Shown here piece after piece: positions 42,042 through 54,319 of a stretch of DNA of 64,000 nt (position 1 is its first letter; every line of letters begins with the position of its first letter). Both the position numbers and the translations under genes were made by a program. The notes under the pieces are model-generated. The model was not told where the DNA came from and searched no databases. It worked only from the letters and a program-made list of their open reading frames with translations. This DNA is from Lepraria neglecta (lineage: Eukaryota > Ascomycota > Lecanoromycetes > Lecanorales > Stereocaulaceae). The DNA is taken from positions 1,426,001 to 1,490,000 of the forward strand of contig CM065652.1 of assembly GCA_033220425.1 (NCBI GenBank), given 5' to 3'.

Positions 42042-43013
42042 CTATGATTCGAAGTATTGGGTAAAATGAGTCACCGCATTGAAATTGCTCGGGGGCACAA
42101 GACCGTTGATGCCTAGGAGATTGAGAGTTGGGTTATCCAAAGGCGCGGTTGGCCCGGGAAGAAGTCCAATCACTTCCCTAGCGAGTTGCCGGTTGAGCAA
42201 GGTTGTGAGAGGACGAGACAGCGGCACGAGCTGGGATGTGTTCTGTGCGAGATTGGGGTTGGCGGCGTGAGTGCGATGGAGATGGGATGCTGAGCGATTG
42301 GAACAGCCGGGCTGAACAATGATGTCGCTGACCGCGTTCAGACCAGCAAGAAAGAAGAGCAGAGGGAATTGCGCTTGGTTTCCCCAGTTGAAGTTATGTG
42401 ATCTCACAGAACGTCTCTGCAGATCTACGTCCAATACATCTCGAAGAATAGTGTATAGACAGTATAGAAGGAGCAGGTCCTGGTGCTCGTATTTGCGAAG
42501 CGCCGTCATTTCAAGACGAGTAAATGGTGACTGTGTAGATCCGGCAAAACGTGGGTCTGGAAGATATGTAGCCAGGCTGTCACGCATGTCATGGAGATAA
42601 TACATGAGTAGGAGCAACTTTGCCTGGATCTTGCCAACCTTGTTCGGAGCGTCGGTTGTGGTCTGGATTCTCTAAGCCAGGATGTTGGCCAACCGCTCTG
42701 CCGTCTGTTTGCGTCGGTGGAGGTCGAACAGATAATCGAGATTCGGTCCGGCTGGAGAGAAGTATGGGTACAATTTCCCAAGCATGGCAAATTCCTGGCT
42801 CTGTAGGAGCGCGGAGACGATGGTAAACTCGCGTATGCGAGTGAGAGCAAGGAGCTGGTGGCTGACACGACGGAATCTAAGCAGCCGAGCCAGAGCCAGG
42901 TTGAGGACTATCATGAGCAGAATGTCCGCATGAAGCGTGGACCATGGAGCGGAGTTCCTACACGTCGTAAGTCTGTGTTCAAATGTTAGAGGGGGGTCGA
43001 AAAAGATGTACAT
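42042..43013 (-). pseudogene. F-box-like gene interrupted by a single in-frame TAG
   Basis: Two open stretches (43013-42672 and 42671-42042) are in the same frame and are separated only by a TAG at 42674-42672. The N-terminal part resembles an F-box (L-H-A-D-I-L-L-M-I-V, L-L-R-F-R-R-V-S-H-Q-L-L-A-L-T). The sequence continues smoothly through the stop (ERLANILA / RIQTTTDAP). The remainder (~190 aa, L-L-L-L-M-Y-Y-L-H-D) is helical without a known domain. A short upstream intron (AT|GTACATC..AACACAG) could add a leader. Possible explanations are a young pseudogene, a segregating nonsense allele, or stop-codon readthrough. Confidence 0.5.
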
Positions 43014-44979
43014 GACGATCGCGGTGATTTGGTGGGTTTCCTGAGCAGTGATGGCTTTGAATATGGGGCAATTATCCAGAGAAACATTGAAGCTGTGTGG
43101 TAGTAGAGTAACGAGGTAACTAGGTGGCAGCTTTGGTTGTTGTGGGTTGCCGATAAAAGCGCGCTAGCGGCCCCAGATGCTAGGTATTGATAATGGGTAG
43201 AAGCTGTTGCTGGCGATTTCCTCCTACACCCTTTGCTATGGTACGCTGCCAGATCCAGGCGGCTCACAAAGTGCGAATATCAACTACGCTTGTGGCAATC
43301 GACCGAACATTTTCCGCGACGCTTGACCCGCGTATCAACATGTCACGCAACGCTTCTACCTCTATAACAGCTATTACAAAGCCCAGGATCCCCTATAACA
43401 TATCAATATCCGTTCTTTCCGAGCATGTATGGCGGCATTAAACCTGTAGAACAGGCTCACATGTATCCGATATCATGTTCCAAGCCCCCTTTCACAGCAT
43501 CGCACACACTTCGGCGAGTCTCGAGACAGCACCATTTTGGTGGACGATCCATGTTCGACAGACCAGAGCTCCTACCCTACCGCTTTGTTCAGGTGCTCTG
43601 CAATTGATCTGCTTCCCAGCTTCTTCTTCCTCACTTGCTTTCCAATTTTGCTAACAGAAAAAGGGTCCTTTGCAAAGTTTTTGCTCTTGAAGTAGGAAAT
43701 TCTTCATAAACGTGTGTTGAAAGCGTGTTAAAAGGACACAAACATCGGCGAAGGAAAGAAGATGGTAGTGAGGACACACGCAACTCGGTCATAGAGCTCC
43801 CAGTGCTGCACGTATACCTGGCTTTCAACGGACAATCCTGGAGCTTTTGGAGTGAGAGAGGCTCACAGAGATCGAGTATATATATTTATACCCGAGTTGA
43901 GCGGCTTCTGACGATTCCCAGGTTCTCCTCAGGCTCACCGACTGCCATGCATGCAGCTGTGAGCCCTTCCACCACGAGGTTGACGCATAGGAGGAGAAGG
44001 GGGCTTAAGAGTAGCCATCAGACCCCCTTTCTCCTCAATGGGATCCCATAGAGAGGGATCACACAGCTTTGCCTACCTCATATCCTTTAGATGTGTCAGT
44101 ATATACATGTTGAAGTGTTCTCAGTGTGAACCGAAAGTCAAAACATGGCTCGTTCTACGCTAACGGATCCTGGTGTAGCCAATCTGGATTGCAATTTTTT
44201 TGGCGTGAAAAGAAGACAGAAATCTGCTCCCAGCTCTTGCCCAAGGCTGCCGCTTTTAGCGAGCGAGCTGGGTGACCAGGGGTGATGCGGCACCCCACCA
44301 GAGTTATCAGCACCCCAGTCCGGGTGAGCAAGCTCATACTCCATACTTCCACTCACCCAACCCCCAAACCTTCCAACAGCCACAAAAGTGTGCGCGCGTC
44401 CTCACGCTCTTTAGCACAGCCCTATTCAGGTGGCCTCGGAGATAGCTGCCATGATGGATATAAAGGGAAGTAGTACGCCGCCAATTCTTGCTCTTCTGAT
44501 CTCAAGATTGCTAGCACCTCTACTACAGTCATTCTCAACCTTCTTCTCCATTCTATACGATTATGAGTTGGAAAGAAGTAACAGCGGAAGAGCTTCTGGA
44601 GAGAAACCGAAGCCAATAGTTACAAGCAGGGAGCTCACCAGGCGGAGGATAGTATTGAGGACAATACAAAGTATGTGGAGTAGACCCTGAAGGATCAGAA
44701 TTGGGCATTGAGACGCTGAGTGCAAACGTCGACTCGATCCCGCTCAAACACCTATACTTACCTGGTTAAGCAGATCGGTGGATGCGGTCGGGAAGAAGAA
44801 GCGCGACACAGGAATGGTACTTTCTGATGATGATGCTGCGATCAACATATGCCATATGACGGGGCCACGGCGCGTTAGAGAAGGTGTACATCCCGGTCTT
44901 ACCACAATTAAAGATTTCCTTCGCTTCCACTGACACGGGGTAAACCCATGGGTCCTAATAGTAGTATAGTGGTAAAAGA
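43014..44979. other. 2-kb gene-poor region
   Basis: Only short frames (under 110 codons) on both strands. An AT-rich TATATATATTTATA run at ~43878-43892 is the only promoter-like element. No convincing gene or RNA. Confidence 0.4.
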
Positions 44980-45383
44980 TGTTGATTATTCTATGATTGA
45001 TGATTGATTCGTTCTATTAACCCATGTAGTCGGCCTCTGAGGGCTCACCATGCGGGTGACTAAGCTAATTACAGCCAATAGGAGGCCCGCTTTGCGAACC
45101 TCGCCGTTGCTGTTGGTGTTTCTCGGTAAAGTTCCTTCCTTGAGTATGGACACACCTGTTGATGTACACGCTATTGCCTTAAATGCCTCCGTATAGCCTT
45201 TTTGACTCGTTACCCTTCGCGACCGTAAGGTATTTATATACTGATCAGGCTCCTCCCGATCCGGAGAGCCCTGACAACCATATGCTCTCTCCCTATCCAG
45301 TCCTCCCCCTGCTTGCTGATTCTTCCCGCCCTTTCGAAAGCGCTGATTGCCTACTACCGTCCTCAACTCGATAGTACACAACA
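44980..45383. mobile_element. possible lone LTR (Ty1/copia-like relic)
   Basis: A 404-bp segment begins TGTTG and ends CAACA, a TG..CA inverted end. It contains a TATTTATATA box about 160 bp before its right end. No second LTR and no gag-pol remains are seen nearby, and the flanking 5-mers differ. It is therefore either a degraded lone LTR or chance. Treated as a fossil. Confidence 0.3.
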
Positions 45384-45823
45384 TAGGCGCCGGCCCAGGG
45401 GAAAACCGGCCCTAGGCTCCACTCGGTTGGCGAATCTGAGCTGTCTACCGTGCTCATAGATCCTGGGGGGCATAGGCCCCAGGGCACGTCCGTTTTCAAA
45501 TAGGTGTGAGATCTCCGGGCCAGAGCTGTTTACTGGCGCTGGCGCGCAGCAGGCCCTCACCACCACGGGCTGCGTTTTCGGAGGGTAGTGTGGGAGATAG
45601 ACACGTGTATTGTCGTGCTTATCGACGAATGCGGAATGCTGAATGCTGAATGCGGACTGTTGAATAGTAATAGTACTGTAATGACTGGATGCGCCGGGGG
45701 CGGTTTTGGCCCTGGCGTAGGGGCTTTTGTATGTATGCTCGTGGAGCAGGTGTTGTCGTAGTTGCTGGCTTATTTGCTATTGTGGATAAGAGTCGGAGTG
45801 TCTGTGACGCTTCTGGATGAATG
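45384..45823. other. GC-rich spacer downstream of the NLR
   Basis: An imperfect inverted pair links CCCAGGGGAAAACCGGCCC (near 45395) with GGGGCGGTTTTGGCCCTGG (near 45696). Short GAATGCTGAATGCTGAATGC repeats lie near 45631. No gene. Confidence 0.4.
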
Positions 45824-48800
45824 TTAAAACGAATTGCGGTCAGAATGATCGTCGGCCAGCTTTTCTCGGACGTTGACAACACGTTCAAGCAGTTTTATAG
45901 CCTTGTCAACTTGTCCATTTGCTCGATAAGCACTAGCGAGCCCATGCTGCGAAGTAAGCCGAGAGGGATCATCGTCGGCCAGCTTTTCTTCGACGTTAAC
46001 AACATATTCAAGCAGCTTTATAGCCTTGCCAATTTGTCCATTTGCTAGGTAAGCACTAGCGAGCCCATGCTGCGAAGTAAGCCGAGAGGGATCATCGTCG
46101 GCCAGCTTTTCTTCGACGTTGACGACATATTCAAGCAGCTTTATAGCCTTGTCAACTTGTCTATTTGCTAGGTAAGCACTAGCGAGCCCATGCTGCGAAG
46201 CAAGCCGAGAGGGGTCATCGTCAGCCAGCTTTTCTTCGACGTTGACGACATATTCAAGCAATTTTATAGCCTTGCCAACTTGTCCATTTGCTCGATAAGC
46301 ACTAGCGAGCCCATGCTGCGAAGCAAGCCGAGAGGGATGATTGTCGGCCAGCTTTTCTCCGACGTCGACGACATATTCAAGCAGTTTTACAGCCTTGTCA
46401 ACTTGTCCATTTGCTAGGTAAGCACCGGCGAGCTCATGCTGCGAAGCAAGCCGAGAGGGATGATCGTCAGCCAGCTTTTCTCGGACGTTGACGACATATT
46501 CAAGCAGTTTTATAGCCTTGTCAACTTGTCCATTTGCTCGATAAGCACTAGCGAGCTCCTGCTGCGAAGCAAGCCGAGAGGGATGATCGTCGGCCAGCTT
46601 TTCTCGAACTTTATCTATTTCTTTGAGGACGTCAACCGCCCCTCCAAAATTGCCTTGACGCAAATACACTCGCCCAGTGAACATCTTAACCTGTAGGACG
46701 ATTTCCTGATCGGCTTCATCTTGCAGTCTCAAGCGGATGCGATGAACGAGAGAACTAAGGGAGCTCCCATCGTCTATCCAATAGAGAACGTATGCAAATT
46801 GGAAAAGTAGTTGAGCTGCTTCCATTTCAGACATATTCCGTGTATAGTTTTCGATTTCATAGCTCACACAGGCTCGTATATGAGGTTGGAGGAGGGTGAA
46901 GGAAGGGCAGTAAGCGTAACGACCCTTGCATGACAGCGCGAGAATTGTCGCGGCTGACTGCCACGCCCTATACCTGTTTTGGTCGTCTTGTCGCTCTTTA
47001 GCCCATACGTGCACCAGAGAATGAACAGAAACAGAATCGTCGTCCTTATGCACGGTGATAAGGGATAAAGATTTCAAGGTCGCGCGAGCGTTGCGCCGTC
47101 GCAAGCGATCTTGAACGCTAGACCGTCCCGGCTGGGCAAATTCCGGCAGTCTCGCGAGATGGCCTACGGATAAAGACAAGACTTCTTCATTATTACTTGT
47201 CCCCGCATCTTTAATCTCCGAGACATATTCGGAAGCCATCTCAAACACTGTCTCAGAGATCCTACTGTTGTGCATGAACGCAAGAGTGTGAAGGAAGTCC
47301 AAAGCATCCAAATGCTCTGGCGAGTTAGAGTTCTGGAGATACTCTGCGGAAACCTCGAATGTCGCGTACACATTGCCATATGTTGACATAGCTTGGTCCG
47401 AGCGAAAGTTCAGAAGCTGCTCCTTTTGCTGCTGGAAGATAGTCGGATACTCCTCGAGAGTACATAAGCCTTTCTGAATAAACGCGCCTGCTTGGATTAT
47501 TGCAAGCGTATGTAGCCCAAGAGTTTCAACAACGGCCATAGCGGCTTCTGCTTTCTCCTTCCATAGACTCTCTGTTGGATAAGTAGCCCGAAGTAGGAGC
47601 TCCCGGGCAAGCTCGGGCTCGAGATCGTGCAGCGTTTCGCTTCCCACGGTATTGTATCTAACGCATTCTGAATTGCGTGTAGTAAGAATGATGTCGCCTC
47701 TCCTACCAGACGGTATATATTTAGAGTAATCAATCTTTAGATTATCGGCATTGTCGATGATCAGAAGCCATGATTGGCTATTGCAGGCTAGCCATGACTT
47801 CGTACTCTCAAAGCTCGGCTCAGCTACACCGCACCGTCGCCCTATATCGATATATCCCTGCTCGGCCGTAGCGATGCTGCTAGCGTCAAGCCAGAAAACC
47901 CCCCAGTAGCTAGCTTGTCAGCTAGATATCAGCAAGATATTGGATTTTACATACTTATCTTCATGGTCTTCTGCAAACTTCAGACAGACTTCACTCTTGC
48001 CTATACCACCCAGTCCGATAATAACAAAGATCCTCTGCCGTTTCGGAAGTGTCAAAGGGTCAAATGAGAACAATTGAGCAAGGTGCTCACCAAGCTCTCT
48101 ACGTCCGGTATAGAGACTGCTGGCAGTACGGGGAACCATCCATTGCTTGGCCGCTTTATGATCTGTCAACGTTATATGGAGCTGTTAGATAGTTACTGGC
48201 CTGGTAGTAAATCGAAGAATTGCATTGGATTTTGATCAAAACTCAATCTAACCTGATTGCGGCTCATTCCTACGTGCTCTATCGGCTGACAATTTCCAGC
48301 GCTGAAGTTCACCTAGAATAGCGTCGTATCCTCGATCTTCTCGGTTTGGGAACTTCGTCATATCCTACGGTAATTAGCAGATCGTACAACCAATAGTATC
48401 GTCCAGAGTACCATATGATTTGCGCGAATGCCATAACAGCTATAGCCCTTAATTTCTGCGGAATGCAAAGGCACAATCTGGACGAATTAGGATTAGCACT
48501 TAAAATGACGAGTGGATCTTTATACCTCTCCAACCGTAATTACAGGAAGTTCTTCAAAGAAGCACGTGATAGAGATCTCGGATCCTTCATCTTTCCTTAA
48601 CCGGAGGATAGTATGAAAGCCCTTTTGCACCTCGCGTAGCATTTCAGATCCTGGGTCCAATACCCCGACAATATCTTCGTTCGCTCGCCTGAGAATACTA
48701 ACCATCCGCGTCCCAAAATTTCCCCATGATACAAGATCAGCCCCATAGTGTGGAACTCCTAGAAAGATTATCCCAGCTGTGCAGCGCTCGACCTGGTGAA

Positions 48801-49401
48801 GGAATTTCTCAGCGGTGTTTCTTGAGTGGCCGAGAGCGTACTCAATAACAAGCCCACCAAGACTGTGAGCCACAAATAGGATCTTCCGGGTTTCTGTGTT
48901 CGTTCGCTCTCGCTTTCGCACGAGGTCACCAACCAAACTCTCAGCATGGTTGCTCAGCCGGCTATTCGATACTGGGTTCCAGAAGTTGACGATATCTGCA
49001 TCATAGCCAAAGCTTAGAATGCGTGCGTCCGGGATGTCTTGCCTCAGAAGTTCGCTTGGCCAGTGTACCCTTGGGTCTTTGTGAAGCCAGGTGTTGTATG
49101 CATTACCTGTCAATCCATGCACGAATACAATATCGACACTGGCCTCCATGCCACCATCGTACAGCACTTTGACGCCATAGTTCTGGCCTTCTCCGATAGG
49201 TGCTAAAGAAGCTTGCGTGTTTGCAGCAGTCAATGTCGGACCGATGGTGGCCTGCGATGGTTGGACGGCTAGGTCTTGCGGTGCGGCGGCTTGTGAGGAG
49301 TGTCCACGGGACAGGCTAGGTATTGACGAGGGAGGCGTCGATAGTGGTAATTGTAACCTTGAATCTCTCGACCGGCAAGGGTTCCTTAATCCCAACTGCA
49401 T
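45824..49401 (-). CDS. NOD-like receptor: SesB-type lipase - NB-ARC - TPR
   Basis: Five exons (49401-48526, 48477-48412, 48364-48253, 48162-47955, 47909-45824) encode 1115 residues. An alpha/beta-hydrolase domain comes first (V-F-V-H-G-L-T-G near 94; nucleophile elbow A-H-S-L-G-G near 180). The I-V-P-L-H-S-A..N-H-M-D-M-T-K-F strand-helix typical of SesB-like effectors is rebuilt only by splicing exons 1-3. The NB-ARC domain has a P-loop G-L-G-G-I-G-K-S near 405, Walker B L-L-I-I-D-N-A-D and I-L-T-T-R-N. The C-terminus has six 42-residue TPR units. Fungal NLRs of this design sense non-self and trigger heterokaryon incompatibility or defence-type cell death. The ligand is unknown. The last unit ends abruptly (LADDHSDRNSF). 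Confidence 0.9.
45836..46612 (-). repeat. 126-bp coding tandem repeat encoding TPR units (six copies)
   Basis: Successive 42-residue units (K-L-A-D-D-x-P-S-R-L-A-S-Q-H-G-L-A-S-A-Y, then x-A-N-G-Q-V-D-K-A-I-K-L-L-E-Y-V-V) differ at only a few positions each. The DNA is equally similar, so the array is recent or homogenised. Confidence 0.95.
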
Positions 49402-51038
49402 CTTTATGCAAGGCTTTACGACTTTGTAATCGGAAGAGCGTGCGACATATCTGAGAAAAGAGATACTCAAGCTTTGAACTCAGCTTTGTACTGCGTCTCG
49501 GCGTAAGCAAGGAGGGGCAGTACTCGGCTGATTGGCTGGACAGATTGACCAATAGCGTATCTCGAGATCACCAGTCATAATTTAATACTGTTTCACAATG
49601 ACTTCGCTTCATTTATTCGGGCGCTGTGGGTGACTCTTAGCCCAAGACGTCTTGAAGAAGCTGTGAGAATAACAGTGGCAGTCAACCGTTGCCAGAGAAG
49701 ACTAGGGATCCATGTTCTAGCACTATGTAAAATTCACGGGGATTGCCAAGGTCCGCGCAAAATAACGTGCTGCCTACCTGTAAATGGAACCGCCAATTTT
49801 CCACCGTGGCTTGATTAAATCCAATGCCTTTGTTCGATGTAGCCTACCAAGCCGTTGAAAATGGCCTCCGCTTTTGCTTTCGAAAGCTAGGCGCAAATGT
49901 TACCGGATGCCATACTATGTTCTTTGCGCTGATACACCTGGGGGCTTGTCCATTGACACTAGAAGCCAGGACCTTAAGTCCGGCAAAGGATACTACGAGC
50001 CGGATTACAAGAGATCCGCCTATTTGAAAGCCAACAGGGCGACAGCAAGAAGCAGCGCCTTTCGTCTATTATGTCTTTTCCTTACAGCAGAACTCGAGTA
50101 TGAGACTAAGTCACGCGGGAAGATCTGTAATGCGGACTTCTTTATTGTATCCTATCATGCCATATTCAAGTTGCATGTTGGCAACACCATATGGGCGGCT
50201 ACGAGGAGAAAATCCATATGTCGAAGAAGCAAAGAGCGAACTTGAACACGTTGCCTGTGTTAGAGCCTGGAACAGGTGATGTATAGCCGGATCACGACGT
50301 GACTACAGAGGAGAATTCTGCTGTGGAGGTAGATTCTGATCGGTTTTGACGTCCTTGGTTGGAAAGTGCATTAAGGCGAATAATTATAGTCCTCGTTCCT
50401 TGACGCTAGCCATCCTAATGGCCCGACAACCCCTTACTGACTGTGTACCATAGAGCTGTAACACAGCTCTGAGTCCGGATCTAGCGTCTTGACGCGAAGA
50501 ATTTTCATCCCTTCGTGATTTCCATCGTCTGAACTCTTCACGCAGCATGTATCTATCTATCTAGTGCCTAGCTCCACGCAATCAAGCATAGCCACTTGTC
50601 ACATATATTAAGGAGGGCCGTAAGGAAATTTTCTCTCCTGAGGCACTCAGAATCGTAGGGGCTACTGGTCCCTCAAGGTAATGGACTACCGTGGACGTAG
50701 TGCTAAAAGAGAGAAATGCGAACAGGAGTTGAAAGGATTGATCACATAGACCAAGACAAGAGCCTATAATGATAGTAGGTCATTAAATGTAGTCTACCTG
50801 GTGGAAGGATGCCCTTCCAGTTCTATCTTTCCTCTCGCATCTATAGAAGCTAACGTAATAAGTTCCGAGGCAGATTTCTGTCTTCTTGGCAGATGCTGTC
50901 TAGACGAGACTGCCACAGATGCTGTGAAAGCGATGACGAGCAATCCACATTTCAAGTGACATTCGGGGGAGATCCATTCAATGATTCTGACTCTTCATTT
51001 TGAGGGGAATCATAGCCTGAGGAAGTGAAAAGGTCAAC
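49402..51038. other. 1.6-kb region upstream of the NLR
   Basis: It contains the NLR promoter and the TSR4 promoter. A 123-codon plus-strand frame (49874-50245) with a possible alternative continuation in a second frame may be gene debris but shows no domain. No classical partner gene (HET-S-like, patatin, etc.) is visible. Confidence 0.45.
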
Positions 51039-52362
51039 ATGGCTCTAAACGATAGTGATTCCTCTGATGATGAGAGTGGAAGCTTCACCACAACCAATGT
51101 TATGCTTGGCTATGCTTCTAAGGAGCCTACAGATGATACTTTCAGCCAGCTGGGAGGATATGCAGTAAGTGTATAGACAGCCTGAATCGGGTGGCTCGTT
51201 GACTGAAGTCTAATGAAGCTCCTAGACATGGCCGGACGACACCAGCGCCCCTTCGGCGGAGTTGGTCAAATGCAAAATCTGCAATAGCATGATGACACTA
51301 CTGCTGCAATTAAATGGAGATATGCCCGAGAAGTTCCCTGGCCATGAGCGGAAGGTCTACATATTCAGCTGCAAAAGAAAGGCTTGTAGAAAGAAAGAGG
51401 GGACTATAAGAGCTATTAGGGGCACCAGGTTACCGAGGACCTCTCCTGGGAAGCCGAAAGCGAACAACGAAAGCCCCATGCAGAACGAGCCAAAGCAGGC
51501 GCCAGCGTCAGCAAATATCGGCAACAACCTTTTTAACTCCACCTTCTCCAGCAATCCCAACCAAAATCCTTTCTCAACCTCAACGAACCCTCATTCACCA
51601 ATTGCCAACCCATTCGCTCCCAGACCAGCCAATAGTATAGCCTCACCTTTCTCCCCTCCAGCCGCCAAACTTCCACAACCCCCAAATAATGACTTCCTTG
51701 CAACAACTTTCGCCCAAAAAGCTCGCATCTCCTCACCTCCTTCACAAGAAGATCCGAAAAAGCCGTGGCCACCTCAGTCGGATCTACCACAGCCATATCC
51801 CTCCTACCATCTCGACGCAGACTACGAAACCCTCGATCCTACCCCTCCGACTTCTTCGAAGACCGCTATGGACATAGATACGGAGGGCGTAGGCAGCAGA
51901 GATGACGAGAAAGACGCTTTTGAATCTACGATTGATAAGACGTTCCAGCGCTTTGCAGACAGGCTTGCTCAAAATCCCGAACAAGTGCTACGATATGAGT
52001 TTGGGGGAGCACCGCTGCTGTACTCGAAGTCTGACCTGGTAGGGAGACTGTTCACACACCAGCAATCAGCCTCAACGAGCAACAAAATTACTACCATTGC
52101 CCATGAGATGGGATCGAACAGGATACCACGCTGCCCAAATTGTTCGTCGTCTCGTGTCTTCGAACTACAATTAGTGCCCCAGGCTATTGCTGAGCTTGAG
52201 GTTGAGGAAGAAGGGCTGGAGGGTATGGAGTGGGGGACGATCATTCTCGGCGTTTGCGAGAAAGACTGTGGAGAGAGAGGAGCCGAGGCGGGTGAGGTGG
52301 GTTGGGTGGAAGAGTGGGTGGGGGTGCAGTGGGAGGAGGATGCGAAGCCCGGGAAAAGCTAG
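51039..52362 (+). CDS. TSR4: TSR4/PDCD2-family ribosome-assembly chaperone
   Basis: Two exons (51039-51164, 51226-52362) encode 420 residues. The N-terminus has the conserved V-M-L-G-Y-A and Q-L-G-G-Y..T-W-P-D..P-S blocks. A C-x-x-C zinc site (K-C-K-I-C-N-S-M-M) and L-L-L-Q-L-N-G-D-M-P-E then start the PDCD2 fold. The C-terminal PDCD2_C domain has Q-V-L-R-Y-E-F-G-G and the second Cys pair (R-C-P-N-C-S-S-S-R-V-F-E-L-Q). A long Pro/Asn/Ser-rich linker separates them. TSR4 is a dedicated chaperone of ribosomal protein uS5 (Rps2) and is needed for 20S pre-rRNA processing in 40S assembly. Start chosen at the first ATG giving the conserved N-terminal motif. Confidence 0.9.
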
Positions 52363-52697
52363 GGATGTGATGAGATATCAGGGGACGGCTTTACGATGAC
52401 ATGATGCAAATAACGTGACATAGAACATAAAAGGATGTGGATACCATAGAGCTCAAGCGATTGATCTGTAGCAATAGCGCTCAATTGGAGCAGAAATGAC
52501 ATGAATTGCAGCCGTCATGCAATAGCATATTTCTCCGTTCCGCTCGTTCTAAGAGCGAAGCATTCTGTATTCGAATGATGGCTCTTCTAGAGACTTTTTT
52601 TGCTTGCGTCACAGTGAACGCCTGAGGTATCATTGCCACATGCCCTTCCATGACTTCGTAAAGCAAGCCCGTTCGTGCCCTTCACCATCCATATCAA
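52363..52697. other. convergent 3' intergenic region
   Basis: It separates the 3' ends of TSR4 and the eIF3k gene; nothing further is seen. A longer minus-strand frame extends into it only if the last intron of the eIF3k gene is ignored. Confidence 0.5.
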
Positions 52698-53755
52698 TCA
52701 TGCAGGCTGCTCGTATGCTCTTCGGATGACTCTCGAGAATTCTGCATTCAAAGTTAGCCCCAACTCTCGAGCGGTACAAGGCCATCTCATCCACGCCAGA
52801 TAGTAAGTGAAACTCACGATCAAACCTAACCTCCTCCCTAACAACCGTCCCCTTAGCCTCGTTCTCCTTATTAACCGGAATCCTAATCACCGCCGTGCTC
52901 CCATCCGAATGATCAATCCCCCACCCACAAATCTCCGTCACAAACCCCTCAAACTCCTTCCCACTCAAATTCAACCACCCCTCACAAACGCCCCGCTCCA
53001 CCTCTCTACATCCTTGTCCCACACAACTCGCTATCCTGACCCTCATCAGTTCCTCGAAACCGTTCACATCTGCTATTAGATCGGCGTAGAGATCGTCAGA
53101 GTCCAGCGTGGCCCAGAAACCGGAGTAATTCGCTTGTTCGAGCAAGCTGTTCAGGAGGGAGAGTTTCTGCACTGCTTCCGAGAGAGGGGCGTCGCCTGCT
53201 GCGGGTGTTGGACCGGAGGCGGATGAGGTGGATGTGGGGGATAAGATGTGTGGCGGGAGGAGGTGGAGCAGGAGAGAGAAGTCGGGGGAGGGGAAGACGG
53301 TGAGGGCTTTGACTAGGATGTTGGTTGTGGGTTCGTCGCGGGTTAGGTGGGGGTTGAATTGGTACCTTGGCAACACCAAAGCATGTCAGCATGGCAGTCT
53401 CTCAAGTTTGTGGGATACTGATAGAGGGGGGTGGAGAAGATGGGTCAGATAGAGCTAACAGTAAGACTTCAGGAACTGCGGACTGATTCAATGTCGTGCA
53501 GCTCGGTCAGGTAATAGGAAACGTTATTTGAACATCATGGTATTCTCGTAATAGATAGAGCGGTAAAGAAAATGTGTAGGCTTACAGCTTCAGCAGTGCT
53601 AGATTGGCGTAGCAGTCATATGTCCGGTCCTCGCATTGCTGCGTCACGTAGTCTTGGAATATGGTCGTTGTTTCTGGATTGTATCTGTCGAGGCCGTTGA
53701 GGATTGCCTCGATGTGCTCGGGCCTGTCGGGCGCGTAGTCGAATGCTATACCCAT
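52698..53755 (-). CDS. eIF3k: translation initiation factor eIF3 subunit k
   Basis: Exons 53755-53586, 53365-52818 and 52741-52698 encode 253 residues. It starts [20 protein letters not shown], then R-Y-N-P-E, and continues with [14 protein letters not shown] across the first (220-nt) intron, a hallmark of eIF3k. The N-terminal HEAT-like helices lead to the PCI/winged-helix part ([22 protein letters not shown]). The last exon restores the family C-terminus ([13 protein letters not shown]); without the final intron the frame would run on for ~40 unrelated residues. It is a non-essential eIF3 subunit bound to the octameric core, found in filamentous fungi but absent from budding yeast. Confidence 0.92.
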
Positions 53756-54319
53756 GGTTGTGGTTGTTGTTCAAGAATATCAAGAGGGGAATTTTGGGTG
53801 CTGCATGAAGTTGATAGGGCTGAGAATTTTGTGGACGCCAAGATTTCATTTTGTACGTCTGCCTACGACAGACCTCTCTAGACATCCCCATCCTACTTAA
53901 TGGTAGCATTTATTGGGCATTGCGACTACTATTGCCTCTGTCCGATGGTTTGTGATGCTCAAAATTTTTGTATTCGCTATGCTAATGTTGAAAAGGCTCG
54001 TATTCGAAGAATAACGTGGGTATCATCGAAGAATCGAAGTCTAAAGACGCTAAAACGCTTCGAATGACATGGAAGTCTAACAAACCTCCGAAAATGATTA
54101 AAGTGATGGCGTTGCTCTGTGAGGTAGCTCGTCCGAGCTCAGAAAGGCTCGACTGAGCCAAAGCGGGTGTGAAACACGCCCGTGCGCGCAGCTGCCTGTC
54201 ACGCCATATCGCGAATACCTCTACCCGAATTTTTCCTCGTACTTCAGCTCCACCCTGCCCGTTATAACGAGCATGAGAGCCAGTTGTGATGTTGATATAG
54301 TCGACTAGGGCCTCGTCTC
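53756..54319. other. intergenic, no gene seen
   Basis: It contains the eIF3k promoter and the 3' flank of the folliculin gene. A 119-codon minus-strand frame overlapping the folliculin stop is not supported. Confidence 0.4.

Noticed and set aside
49874-50245. 123-codon frame upstream of TSR4
   Set aside because: No domain, a poor start context and a competing frame; kept only as intergenic debris.
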